Notes: generated by a model not told the origin, from the letters alone. Shown: positions 11,257 through 22,990, counted from the first letter of the stretch. The stretch: 64,000 nucleotides of DNA from Henricia sp. BOLD:AAB3569 (GCA_037783545.1 JBBELK010000093.1:1674001-1738000), one strand, 5' to 3'. Numbers and translations: made by a program.

Positions 11257-12053
11257 GGTGCGGATTCCTTGGTTAGCGCACGGAGTGGTTCAGAAATCAC
11301 TGCTAGTCTGGGTATGAAACGAGCGCAGTACGTGGCTAAGCCAAGAAAACTACGAAGCTCATCCTTGTTTGCTGGAGGCGTGGTTTCAGCGAGTGCCTTC
11401 ACTTTGGCGGGACTTGGTGCAACACCATCTGCTGAGAACACATGGCCAAAGAATTCAATACTGCTCGCGTGGAACTGACATTTGGCCTCGTTTAGCGTGA
11501 GATTCTTTTCTCGCAGACGCTGCAGACAACGTGCCAGGTTGTCGTTGTGCTCGCTACTTGTCTTACCGTAGACAAGAATGTCGTCGCTGATGTTCAGAAC
11601 ACCAGGCAGATCGGCCAATGCTGACTGGATTAGATTTTGAAACTGTTCAGCACCGCTGTTTACTCCAAAGTTGAGTCGCTTGAATTGGTAAAGACCAACA
11701 TGTGTTGAGAACGTGGTGAGATAGCGAGAATTTTCATCAAGTTCGATTTGATGGTAGCCGCTATTTAGGTCAACTTTCGAGAACACTTGTGCCCCGTTCA
11801 GCTTGACGATAATGTCATTGATGGTTGGCGTGACGTGTCGTTGTCTTTCAATGGCTTTGTTAGCGGCACGCATGTCAATGCACAGTCGGATCGCGTTAGG
11901 ATCTTTGGGTTTAGGAACAACTCTGATTGGGGAGATCCAGGGAGTTGGCGTGTCGTTGACTGGCTCAATTATGTCAAGTTCCATGAGTCGTTTGAGTTCA
12001 TTCTCGACTTGTTTGCGTACATGGAACGGAATCCTCCGATGTGGTTGTGTCAC
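11067..12053 (-). pseudogene. Gypsy-1 pol: reverse transcriptase (split by Gypsy-2)
   Basis: RT domain starting at a conserved RRIPF motif and VVPKPKDPNAIRLCIDMR, then DLNSGYHQIELDE, LNFGVNSGAEQFQ and the catalytic NISDDILVYG (SDD in place of the usual YxDD start; both aspartates kept). The N-terminal continuation of the same frame is found 16.5 kb away at 28585-28824, on the far side of Gypsy-2; removing Gypsy-2 plus one ccgg restores the reading frame. The 3' end shifts frame into RNase H. Hence doubly broken and inactive. Confidence 0.9.
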
Positions 12054-12056
12054 CGG

Positions 12057-12639
12057 TGTAAGACCCGGGTGAGGTTGGACATCAAGTGAATAAAAGGAAG
12101 GACATCGACACCCATCGTAAGGTTCTTTAATTGTGCCCTTTTTATTGAGATCAGTGACTTGGCCCTCGCAGGCGACCGTAAGAAGTCCCGTAAGAAATCC
12201 CCCAGTAATGGCACAACCTGGCTACCGTAGCTGATTAGGGTCAATCATCACAATCCAGTGTTGTAAATTGGCTGTAACACAGCAAAAACTGCAGAAAATT
12301 ACGTCTAAAAATGACTCGGGCCGCGACGAACGTCTTTCGACAAAGTTGCAAAATGGCGGCTTAATCGACTAGACATCACGTGACAAAACATTATGGGAGC
12401 ACACTCTACTGCAATTTTGGTCACAAAAGCCAGGCATCAACAGGGTATCTGGGCCAAAAACTATCACTTAATACAAGTGAATAATTTCTATCACTATAAC
12501 TACTAATTCTGCAAAGTTACAAGAGAAATTCCATCTACCATCGGTAACTATGGAAACCGCTTGACGCCTCAACAACATGCTTCAATCTACGGAAGCCCAT
12601 AACTGACAATTAGCTTATACAATATGTACGCCCATTACA
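12057..12639 (-). repeat. Gypsy-2 3' LTR
   Basis: 583 bp, TG...CA ends, essentially identical to 27998-28580. An abutting purine stretch (minus strand agcaggggag, 12640-12649) serves as polypurine tract. Confidence 0.95.
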
Positions 12640-12649
12640 CTCCCCTGCT

Positions 12650-12965
12650 AAAAACTAGCTGTCTCAGCAGTTTACAAAAGCTTCTCACCATAGCGTGCCA
12701 CGTGAACAATAGAGCCTTTGCACACGTCAGTTACGAGGGTCTGGTTTAAGGTTAGCTAGCATCCTTGCCAACAATAGTTGTGTCTGCACCATATCCTCTA
12801 AGGTTTGACGGTCTGCACTACGTTCCACTGTGCACTCCTGCGAAACTGCAGACTTGGGAAGTCTGTGAAGATTCGAGTGTCGTCCAGCAGTTGACCTTTG
12901 GGTCCGTCTGGCTTCTGTATCCTGGCTGGCTGTACTAGGCTTCTCAGCCTCCCCTGCTGTACTAT
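12650..12965 (-). pseudogene. Gypsy-2 pol C-terminal tail, distal part
   Basis: Minus-strand frame reading a hydrophilic, Ser/Thr/Arg-rich tail including RRTQRSTAGRHSNLHRLPKS, the kind of C-terminal extension seen after gypsy integrases. It continues, in frame, the tail at 22805-22990 if the 9.8-kb insertion and one copy of its short target duplication are removed. The alternative frame gives a 93-codon open frame (12798-13079) that I regard as a shadow. Confidence 0.6.
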
Positions 12966-13737
12966 CATTACCAGCACACTTTCGGAAAAAGTGGTCCTCT
13001 TCCCTTTCTTAACTTTTTTCTTATGTAGCTCGTGTGGCCGTGCAGCTGTCTGTACAAGGACAGATAAGCCCATTAACACGTACTTGGATCACAGCGTGTG
13101 GCATCGGAGGGTAACTCAGTGGGTGTGTGCATTGACCACTGGTTTGCATACCAGAAAGCTGGTTGGTTGTGCCTGGTCACTGTATTCAAAGTTATTAGAT
13201 CCAGTATACATGTCCCCGTTAAAAAAAACCTGGTTTTCTGCTTGATAAGATTGCGAATTGAATTGCATGCAGCTAGTGTGATAACGGGTCATACCAAAAA
13301 TTTGAACAAGTGGTCATAAATCGTGTTAAATAGTGGAAAGAGTGGAATTTTCTTAAGCGTTGTGTTCTTTGTATAATACTGAAGATAAAAACACTTGCAA
13401 GATAATCACTGAAATTTAGTGGCCTTGCTCACTACGGTTAGCACATAGAATACACATGTAAATCATCGAAACATCACACACCTTTGGATCTTATTTAAAG
13501 TTATATTGTCCCATGGTTCTCACAAAATTCGATATTGTTTTCTGCGCATTTTGTTACATTTCACTTTACACAGCTGTACACTGCAAATCCCTCAATTAAT
13601 CATAACATACGATACTTTATTGCAAAAAAGAATAACAAGGTTTTCCAATTATACCGAAATTAACGAATTTAAATTTGTAACAAGAGATAAAGTCAATAAA
13701 CTTGAGTTTCCAAGCATTTCTGATGAGTTTCTTTTTG

Positions 13738-13760
13738 GGGGGGGGGGGGGGGGGGGGGGA
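13738..13760 (+). repeat. Poly-G run
   Basis: An uninterrupted run of about 22 G within otherwise AT-rich DNA. Prone to G-quadruplex formation and length error in assemblies. Confidence 0.8.
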
Positions 13761-13904
13761 AATTTGGAGTTAACTGAATGGTTGAATGGTTCCTCTGTAT
13801 ACGACCCAATATAATCCCGTGTGATCGAACGTGGAAAGCCGAGCACAAGAGACCTGCAACAAAGACGAGCTGTACTGCTGCAGCAAGTTTTGAACAAGAG
13901 GAGT

Positions 13905-14177
13905 CAGGGGCGGATCCATGATTTTGAAGGGGGGGGGGGGGCGTGAAATTTTTAAGCATGAAATGCTGATGACAATGAAATATCGAGCGCGTAGCGCGAA
14001 GCCCTGACTGCTTCTAGATGGATTTTAGATGCTGTGGTGCGATCTGAGGCAATATTTAACCACTTTAAGCAGTTTAACCAATTTAACCACTTTTCTCTTC
14101 TTTTTGGGGGGGAAAAGGGGGGGGGGGGGGGGGGGGCGTGCGCCCCCCACGCCCCCGCCCCCCTGGATCCGCCCCTG
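13905..14177. mobile_element. MITE, CAGGGGCGGATCCA family, copy 1
   Basis: 273 bp between CAGGGGCGGATCCA and TGGATCCGCCCCTG. Flanked by the 5-bp duplication ggagt (13900-13904, 14178-14182). Contains long G runs (13929-13940, 14106-14138) and C runs, giving a hairpin-prone core. Other copies with the same end motif and also 5-bp duplications are at 47056 and 50904. Confidence 0.85.
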
Positions 14178-15419
14178 GGAGTCTGGCAGGAAAGAAGCAC
14201 CAAGTGAATTTTTGAATATCATACGATAATCGGGTTGATGAAGCCATGCACGGTTTGCATGTTGGCTTCCAAGAAGAGTTTTATTCGGAAAGTTTCCACA
14301 TGTTGGATGACCTCTTGGGAAGTTTTAAAAAACGCAAATCACTAAATTCCTATTAGTCAGTCGACTTAAACTCATGCCGAAATCACAAGAAATAGAGATT
14401 TCTGTGCATGTTGTTTTAAACTCGTCGACTGACTGGCGGGTCAAATATAGGCACGACTCAGCTGATTGCAGCAAACGAAACCCCTCTATAATATTTACCC
14501 CTTTGCACCTCCCGCCCCCACCCCCCACCACCCCCTCAAACGGGATTGATACACATGTCCGAACAATAAAGGAATAAAAGGGACGTCCACGATTGGCGGT
14601 GTTTTTACCTTGTGTTGCAATCCTGTCAGTTTAGGGGGTCAAGCCGTGTGTTTTTACAATCCTCTATAATTTAGCCTTCGACCCCCTAGTAAACGGGATT
14701 GCTAGATGGGGATCGAAGGAAAGAGGGTCGTGCTGAGGGGAGTTTATGAGAGGGTCGAAGGCTATTGTAACACAAGGTACATGTACACACACACAAACGG
14801 CTCGACCCTTTTAAGCATCGATCCGACCCTAAACGGGACTGTTGCATAATGTACATGTAGTCTGGTACAAGTACACGCAAACGAAATGACCCTCTGTATT
14901 AAATATATGTTTTCCCGGCCAATTTTAGCAAAACAAATCCGTTCATTTTCGTCAACACGCCACGCATTTTTAGTTTAATCGCATTCAAAATTACACTTTC
15001 ACCATTCAAAGTTTTATCTATAGGGCTGGCTATATGCTGTCTTTTTGCAATAGGATCAATCAAATTAAAAGCCGTCGACGCGTGCAGGATATTTTTTCAG
15101 CGTGTGTTTTTCTTTTTCGTTTACAGTAAATATAATTCGCATTCAATTTAGATGTGACATAGATTATTCGAGTACACTGGTATTGTCTGTCGCTGTACGT
15201 TGTTCTATATGATATTCGTCTTCAAATAATCATTGTCTTAATGTGAATAATTCCTTTGTATCCTTAACCTTTGTTTGTATCTATGCCTGTCTCTGGAGTC
15301 ATTTGAAAGCAATTCAGGAATTTGTTGGTGTTTTTGCTTTTTAGTGTGTGCTGTTCATATTGTTTTATATACATTGGGACCATTTCAAATTAAAAATTGA
15401 CAAAAAGGAGTTACCACTG
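14178..15419. other. No gene recognised
   Basis: Short open frames only. Contains a few purine/pyrimidine-rich patches and a pair of stretches near 14640-14800 with repeated 'cgaccct'/'agggtcg' words (inverted), perhaps an old MITE. Confidence 0.45.
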
Positions 15420-16716
15420 CACTGAAAACATTATCTAGTCAATCACAGTGGAAAATTAGTCAAACAAGGGCAAAATGATTAGTCATGTATACAATTTGTC
15501 AGTTGACAACTTTTTGTTGGTGCATGACAAATCTTTGTTGGTGCATGACAAATTAAAACTGTTGCAGGACAAATTAATATTAGCGGAAGACTAATCTGAA
15601 CGACTGACAAATGTGATGATCGTCTTTTGACTAATTTGTATTGTCACGTAAAACAAGAACTGACGATTTATTTTCCCATGACTAATTGCATGACTAACTT
15701 TTGATTGCATTACTAATGGAAAGAATAATGCAGCCGAAACTCATGAATAATTTAATTAGTCATGAGTTTTGGCGGGATTATTCTTTACATTGATAATGTA
15801 ATAAAAGGTTAGTCATGAAATCAGTCGTGGGAAAATAAATCTTCAGTTCTTGTTTTCGTGCGGCTGTGCGACGCCATTACATGCGAACCGCACCGTAAAA
15901 TGAGGTCGTGTTTGACTGGACTAAACATTCTGTGACGTACTCTGGAAAGGTAAGCTTGTGACGGGTTTTGTGTGACACCAAAGAATTGTGCGGGACTCTG
16001 AGATTTCTAAGGCGATAATTGGTTTGCATGTTTCAAACTATGTCGTGTGTCGGAGTAAAGACATGGTTGATGCCGTGCTTCGGGTCTCAACATCCGTGTA
16101 TTGACACAAATAGTCATGATCTATAAGGACAACTCAGTACGTATTCGTAATGTTAGGTCAGCCCAGGTTAGACTCCTTTTCTCGCTGCAGTTAGAAGTAA
16201 GTTTATAAAATGAGCTACGAATAGTAACTGGATGTTTTCCTGGGTACATCGTTGCCTCTTCCATTTTTGTTGTCCACATTATCGTCATCAAACTGCGGAT
16301 GTCTTTGTTGCATTAACACAACACACCGTGCAGTCATTGCATGTATTCTGCGTAGGCCTATTTCAGTACGTTATACGAAACACACCGTATATTGCACGTG
16401 ACAAAGTAAGTTTGTCAGGCTGACTAACTGACATTACTAATTAATTTTACTGCAGGACTAATTAATTTTCCTGCAAGACTAATAATTTTTCTGCAGGACT
16501 AATAATTTTGTGTGCAAGACTAATTAATTTTGCCGCATGACAAATTAATTTTCCCGCATGACTAATCATTTTTTAAATTAGGCAAATAAGACCCTTTTTC
16601 ATGACTAATTAAAATTAGTCAATTCAAACCACGTATGACTAATTGGAAATTAGTCAAATAAGACCCAGAGTATGACTAATTTTTTTGTGTCAATTGACGA
16701 AATAAAGTTTTCAGTG
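15420..16716. mobile_element. TIR element packed with GACTAAT/ATTAGTC words
   Basis: About 1.3 kb with ends CACTGAAAAC and GTTTTCAGTG. Both subterminal regions are filled with dozens of gactaat / attagtc words in both orientations, as transposase-binding subterminal repeats often are. An imperfect hairpin with arms of about 105 bp sits at 15649-15869. No transposase. Target duplication not clear. Confidence 0.65.
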
Positions 16717-17820
16717 TGTAACATCAAAAGAAAATATTTAGCTTTTGTTTCCCTGTACAGCGTTTTTACATGTCCTTTTCTGTTTGTGCTTGGTTCCTCT
16801 ACAGTTTTTTTCTTTTTAAAAACTTTTATAAATGGGTAAATACGAGTGAAAAACGCATGCCACATGTACGAATTTGCATTCACATATGCGGACAATGTTT
16901 TCTTATTTATCAAAGTGAATTATTAATCAAACTCTTTCTAATGCCCGATTTTGAATGACCGAAAGGACTGTTTGAATTTGAAAGAACACATTTATCGAAA
17001 GAATGCTAAAATAACAAAATCGAATGACTTCGTTTGATGTTCGAATGCTCATATGAAGGAGCATTCATTTTAAAACGAATATATTTGGGCCTCGTGTTAA
17101 AGTGAACGGTTTTTTTGTTTTAATGAAATTGTCTGGGAAAACCTTAAAGCTTTGTCTTCTTCTTATTTAATTGTTATGTTTCTTCCTTCAATGGGTAGGC
17201 GTGTGCAAGAATGAGCACGTGCTGCTGGCTCTTTCTCAGTTACTGTTTTTCATATTGACCAAGTCCTATTGTTTAACATGTGTTTCAAACGACGTTATAG
17301 ACTTTCAAATCCTGTTTCCATGAGTCCGGGCCTTTTCTCGTGTTTTCCTTACCCCCTCTATAACTGCCACAGCTTACACTCTCCTGATTAACAAAATACC
17401 CCAAAAGGCATACAATGAGCGTATATGTTATCACTCATCAGATAGGCCCCCCTATGCTTTATTGTCGCTTAAAAGTTGGGAACATTTTCTTTGAAGTCTT
17501 TTTTCTTTGTGTAGTGTACTTTATACCTGTTTCTAATGAACGTCCGAATTTTGCATTTTGCTTGCCTGAAAACGAAAATAAATGCACCACACGGCTGACA
17601 CGTCTATGCGAAATCGAATGAGCATCGATGAAATTTGCTGGCGCTATTACGAAATAGTGTGCTTCTTTTTCGAAATTAAACGACCGTTGAAATCAGAATG
17701 TAAACCTATTTGAAATTGAAACTTGCTTGTGATGGTGCACTTAATTTTGTGCGAAATTGAATAATATACCTGCAATATCAAAAGGAATGCAAATAGTCGG
17801 AAATCGTCCGGGAAAACCCA
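16717..17820. other. No gene recognised
   Basis: AT-rich DNA inside the 9.8-kb insertion; only short, low-quality open frames. Confidence 0.45.
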
Positions 17821-17890
17821 TTATTGTAGTAGCGCAGGTATGTTTGAGATAAGATTCCGCAAAGCACGTTGTATCAAACGTTGTCCCTCG

Positions 17891-18194
17891 CTATTGCCAA
17901 CCATCTGTGATGCTCGATATTGTATCAAACCAACCAACAGTTTGATTAACTTCTCTGACCATGGTTGGGATCGATTCCAATGTGGTGTGTCTGAAAATAA
18001 AAAAAAGCCGCTCTGGGTGGTCACCGGAGATTTCTAGGCCCAAGTCTAAACTCAAGTCTAAACTCGGGGATAAACCGCCTCCGAGAATGGCATCGAGGAA
18101 CGCAGAATCCCATACTGGCGTATCATTGATCAAACTGCGGATAAAGCTGTTCAGCTGACCTCCATCGGCACCCAGGTTGGCTTCCAAATTACTC
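17891..18194 (-). other. Exon-like protein-coding stretch, unidentified
   Basis: A minus-strand frame opens at a plausible acceptor (..ttattatatcag, border at 18194) and reads an acidic, Leu/Gly-rich peptide including DGGQLNSFIRSLINDTPVWD and a repeated LDLSLDLGLE patch. A second frame overlaps its 3' part (17821-18024), which suggests a frameshift or splice. Family not recognised. It lies inside the 9.8-kb insertion and may be element-encoded or captured host sequence. It may also be chance. Confidence 0.3.
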
Positions 18195-18301
18195 CTGATA
18201 TAATAAATATTTTGTTATAGGAATCCACACTTCTCATTTTTGATGATGTTGTACCTAAATTGGCCGACGCGTCGTCTCATTGCCGAGGTTGCATATGCGT
18301 C

Positions 18302-18327
18302 TAAAAATAAATAAATAAATAAATAAA
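18302..18327. repeat. AAAT microsatellite
   Basis: Tandem aata/aaat units, about six copies. Confidence 0.85.
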
Positions 18328-18861
18328 ACGCCATGCACCACTTATTTCCTCTTAATCATGTGATACAAGTACAGAAGATACACCTGCAATTCACGTGGAG
18401 AGATTGACGTATCCGTGGCAGTTCATCATTCATCTGACGTTTCAAATCAGCCGTTCAAACCATTCGAGTCCCGGCAGTCGGCGAGGAAGACAATAAGTTC
18501 GGTTGTATTTTTTGTATAGCATGTAAAGAATATCTGTCGCCTGAATGTAGAAGTGTCGTGCAGAATGCACCTGAACATTAATCATAAAAGATGAAGCCAT
18601 CTTGTATGTCAATCATCTTCAGTAAAGAAATGACGTCTCATCCCATCGTTAGAGTACCGGTCCACTCCCTCTTAACGTGGCATTTTTGCATGCTTGGTTG
18701 CCAGAGCCGCACCCAGAAGAATTTTTTTGTTTCCTCCTTTGTGTACATCTTTTGCAATGTTTTTGAAACATCTCGTTTGACAATTTATTCTCTACCTGAC
18801 CTTTGATTGGTTTTAGCGTCTGTGTTTCAGCGTCGCCTCTCTGTCGCATGTCCGACGTCGC

Positions 18862-19345
18862 TTAAGACAATATTCTTATAGAACTGCTTCGCTTTGCTTT
18901 AGCAGTGTTTCCAGCTGCATGGTGTAAGACCTTTTCATTTTCTTTTTCTACTGAATGGTGGTACTTTGTAATAAATTCTTCCTCCATATCTTCTAACTCC
19001 GTTTCACCACCCGTCAAATCTGCCGGTCCCATATCGTCATTCTCCGCCGTCTTCCGTCAAAGACGCATGCCCCATGTCATCCTCTGTGTCATCATCCTCC
19101 GTGTCCTCTATCAAAGACGCGGCCCCGTGTCATCATTCCCGTCTCATCTATTAAAGACGTATGGCCGTGTCATCCTCCGTGTCGTCTAAAGACGCAGGCC
19201 CCGTATCATCTTCAGTGTCATCTAAAGACGCAGGCTCCGTGTCATCCTCTGCGTCATCTAAAGATGCAGGCCCCATCATCCTCAGTGTTATCTAAACACG
19301 CAGGCCCCGTATCATCCTCCGTGTCATCTAAAAATACAGGGACCT
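18862..19345 (-). pseudogene. Acidic 12-residue-repeat coding-like region, frameshifted
   Basis: Minus strand. Upstream part (19140-19345) is a tandem repeat of about 36 bp that reads units like SLDDTEDDTGPA; two-base losses break the frame between units. Downstream it runs into a protein-like end with GGETELEDMEEEFITKYHHS and a basic terminus, stopping at TAA 18862-18864. In-register 36-bp repeats encoding an acidic peptide suggest a real, now decaying, coding region rather than a random minisatellite. Family unknown. Located in the 9.8-kb insertion. Confidence 0.4.
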
Positions 19346-20481
19346 TATTCATAAAGCTCCCGTAAACCACCCTGTAGATGACTCCAGCGCCCACAGTCGA
19401 TATTCATCAACGACCCGTGGATCGCTGGGCCCCGCAATCTTCCCCGGACTTTTATACGGGAGGTCTGCTATCACCCGCGTGTTTACGGGGCCAACGTACT
19501 TTGCTATATGGAAAACGGCAGTATATAGTATTCGAAAAGAGCAAATAGAAGAGTAAATTCGACAGAATTTGACACAGCCCTTCATGTCTTTTCACTTTTT
19601 ATTTCATCTACAATAATATTTTACTCTTTCTGTCGGAGTTGACTCCTTCCCATGCGAAAGCCTTATTCTTATCTATTGTTACAATATCGATGAATTTGCC
19701 GCTACATACGGTTAAACCTGGTTAATAAAGTTTATGACTTTACAGACTACCTTAACTGCCAACGGGAATCTTCTATAGCAGGATTGAAAGCAATATGAAC
19801 CAAGAACCGAAGATTAAGATCTTAAATTTTCCTTGTTATAGAGCATGGAAAATTGAACAGTTCTTTTCGAAGTTCAACTTTATGTGGTAATAACATTTGT
19901 TTACATTGTCAAGTAGAACGTTTTCGCTTTTGCTGAATTTGGAGGCCTATAAACGGCGGTCATTATCGCGATCTTGCGCGCGTCTGTGCTATTGATTTTC
20001 ATAGGAACTGATTATCCGCTTGTACTTTGTGCGCGGCCTAGTATCACAACGTGCAACATTAAAGGTGGATTCATAGTCCAATGTAAATTTAACGACATAA
20101 CGAAATCATCCCAACTAAGCGCGTTAATACGGCACTTTACTAACGACGCGCTACCACGAGCTCATCGCTTGTAAGTATATAGTGCGCTACTCATTAGATT
20201 TTTTTGTGGGTAAATCGTCGTTGATAACTTCTCGATCTCCCACTACCGGCTTACAAGTTAACACAGTCGTCTGAACGCACCTGGCGAGCCTTATCGTGCG
20301 TACATTTGACGCGCAGCGCTTTGATACAAAGCAGTGTGGAGGGAATTTGAAGTGAAATGACGCACCGAAAATCACAGAATCAAGAAGATACAAATCCACC
20401 CAAGTTTGTTAAATTTCCTCCACATCGGTATTTCTCAAAACGACGCGCGTCGCATTATTTCGCGCAAAAAGCTTAGTCACT

Positions 20482-20924
20482 GGCTATGTTCAGACATGGG
20501 ACTACGGAGACCGAAAAAGGTTTAATATTCCGTGGTAACCGCGGGGGGCTTTTCCTGGCCTAAAAACTGAGCGTTCAGACATGACCGAGTTAGACCAATA
20601 TTACATGCGGGGAAAAAGTCCCCCGCAGTGACCGCGGAATGTTAAGCCCGCCGTATACACCTTGCGTTATGTCTGTGATCCGACCACGATAGCGCACGTT
20701 GTGCGTTCGCATCACACTGAGGTGTACGGGTTTTGCGATGCGTTCCGATGGCGATGTGCTCACGAATTAGTGTATACGTATCCGTCGAAACGCAATCGCA
20801 GAATTTCGAGCATGCTTGAAATTTGGCGTATCTGTGCAATCGCAACGGAGTCGAAACGCAAGGTGTGGGGCCGGCTTTAGACATTTTTCGGTCTCCGTGT
20901 AAAATCCCATGTCTGAATATAGCC
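20482..20924. mobile_element. MITE, ends GGCTATGTTCAGACATGGGA, with an inner TIR pair
   Basis: Inverted ends GGCTATGTTCAGACATGGGA (20482) and the complement ending atagcc (20924), about 40 bp including a gtctccg/cggagac block. Inside, a second inverted pair (around 20641-20665 and 20858-20880, caccttgcg/cgcaaggtg) suggests one element nested in another. Non-coding. Confidence 0.6.
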
Positions 20925-22113
20925 TGTGTTAAGGTCCACGCGTTTAGCGTGCGTTTCGGCTATCTTCATACTCGTCCTCAATTTTGACGCAAAGCATTGT
21001 AAACAACAGAAGCACAGAGGCAGGGTGCAAAAAGTGCACCGGGCACACCTGCCGGGCCCGGTCACCATCTAGCACATATAGTGACATCTACTATTTCCTG
21101 TGGCAAAAGCACATCTCTTAATTCACCGAAACCTCTTGGATTGTTATCTATATTTTTTGCCTCATGAATTGCAAACGATTGAGTCTAGTCCTTAATCCTT
21201 ATTAAATGCATCCGTTCTTCGTCCTGTGTTTTTCATTCATTTTTGCTGTCTAAATATCGGAATGAATTTCCTCTGAACAAGAGGGCAGTAAGGGCCGTCA
21301 GTGACATTGCTCGCCTGTGGCATCTAGAAGACCCTGTTGTTCGAAAAAAAAGCGTCAAATTGCCTCCAACCCCTTTTCGACGTCTCTGCTCTCGCCCAAG
21401 GAAGGTAAGAGCTGTAAAAGTAGGAATAAAAACCCCATTGTTTGCGAGTTCGGCACGAAACTGTTTCGCCACTCAAAGAGCCATGCAGTGAGTGTTTTAT
21501 AGTCACACCTGACCTGAAAAGTTGGTTCTTAATTTATATTTAACTCGCAGACGGCGACATGGTTAGCTTTGCACGACAAATCTGTAAGGCCAAGGTTATG
21601 GCACACTTAATTTTTCGAGCTTAACATGTTTAAATGCATCTTCTTCTTTTCTTTTTGAACCAATGCGTCTCACTATACAGTCCGACGCTTCACATTTAAA
21701 GCCTCCCATCCCTTTATAGGCCTACTGTTCTTCAGTTTTAGTTTCTCGATAAAGCAAACCAAAGTCTCATCTGTCACCAAAAAGTAGCCACAGCTGACGT
21801 GCATCTATTATGACTGTGTATAACTTTCTGATCCTCTATCCTCATACGTCATTCAGATTCATCAACGTTTTTCGCGCGGCGAGATAATTTTGCTGCATGT
21901 GACTGACTCCTTTCATGGAGGAAGTCCGTGCTCCTTTTATAACAGGTCAGAACTTGTTTCCACTTTTGCTAGGTCGTTTTCGGTTGGCAGGGTTACTCCC
22001 GCTGCTTTGCAATGTTTGTGCCAATTTGGCGGTGTTACCATTATATAGGACACTTCAAGCAACGTGAAAAGCTTGACGTGAACACCGTGATTTGTGAGGT
22101 GGCAAAAGTTTTG
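20925..22113. other. No clear gene
   Basis: A plus-strand frame at 21243-21400 ends at a strong donor-like gtaaga (after CGCCCAAGGAAG) and reads a basic peptide containing DIARLWHLEDPVVRKKS, but no family is recognised and no partner exon is found. Otherwise nothing. Confidence 0.3.
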
Positions 22114-22529
22114 TTACAGTTTTTCTCAATCGCTTTAACCATGGTTTAACACGGTTTTCGCAATCTTAAACTCAATGTTAAGAGAAAAAAAACTCCGTTT
22201 CTACGACACTTCGGTAACTGAAACACAAAATACCTTTGCTAGAATCAAATATTGTCAAATACAGATTGAAATTGCAATAAAGCCCTTACAAAAGCTTACA
22301 CGGCTGTCAAATCGCGCAGACTTTGAACAGACCACTAACGCTCATTGACAAACGTTGTGAAACCAAAGTAATAATGAATTATTCCTTATTCTACTGAAAT
22401 GCGAATGCATCGAAAGAATACTTTAAGTTACGTACATGGCACATAAAGTTATAAATGGTGTAATTGTACTTCTAACGATCGCCACTTAAGTTGCAGTTAC
22501 CGTGTTAAAGCGATTGAGAAACACTGTAA
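22114..22529. mobile_element. MITE, ends TTACAGTTTTTCTCAATCGC
   Basis: 416 bp with about 27-bp inverted ends (one side ..tctcaatcgctttaac, other gttaaagcgattgaga..). Flanked by tttg on both sides (22110-22113, 22530-22533). Non-coding. Confidence 0.65.
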
Positions 22530-22804
22530 TTTGTATGCGTTAGTGACCAATATTGAAGGACGTTAGATCACTTGTACCACGCACAATGTACTATATGCTG
22601 CTGCATAATGCATACTTTCAATATGTGGCCCAGCCCCAAAGTAAGTTTTATTGACCCCAGCTGCCACATGATAATTGGACACAACGGGGTGAGGACTGAT
22701 ATACAGCTAATGACCGCAAAACTCTACTGCACAAAACCCCCGGCCAGTGAGGTTTCCTATACTGAACTAAGAGGACCACTTTTTCCGAGAGTGTGCTGGT
22801 AATG

Positions 22805-22990
22805 ATCAGCCGTACCCTGAGATCTCGAATCGACGCTATGTTCGACCTCCTCAGGTGTGTCAGGTTGCGAAGTCTCAATGATTATTGTATAATCTGTTTG
22901 GTCATCGCATTTTGCTTCTACCTCAGGCTGTGGCCTACTGGTTTCTCCCTGAGCCTCAACCAGACATAGCCGGTCCGATATCACGGAGAA
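22805..22990 (-). pseudogene. Gypsy-2 pol C-terminal tail, proximal part
   Basis: Minus-strand acidic frame (contains RLCLVEAQGETSRPQPEVEA) that follows integrase in a different frame, so a frameshift near 22985 is inferred. It is cut by the left end of the 9.8-kb insertion and resumes at 12965. Confidence 0.5.

Larger units (their letters stand above)
12966..22804. mobile_element. 9.8-kb insertion with 38-bp inverted ends, unknown class
   Basis: Ends are inverted repeats starting CATTACCAGCACACT (12966) and its complement ending at 22804, similar for about 38 bp with one mismatch (..tcggaaaaagtggtcctctt). Flanking host is at/at, extendable to tgat, so the target duplication is 2-4 bp. Removing the segment restores the Gypsy-2 pol tail frame. 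No transposase was recognised. Inside are MITEs (13905, 15420, 20482, 22114), poly-G runs, a 36-bp minisatellite and two protein-like minus-strand stretches (17.9-18.2 and 18.86-19.35 kb). The start CATTA faintly resembles CACTA-type ends, but class is open. Confidence 0.7.

Noticed and set aside
12798..13079. 93-codon minus frame next to the 3' LTR
   Set aside because: It crosses the end of the 9.8-kb insertion; the competing frame gives the typical gypsy pol tail and joins in phase with the other side.
20642..20884. 80-codon minus frame
   Set aside because: Lies wholly inside a TIR element's arms.
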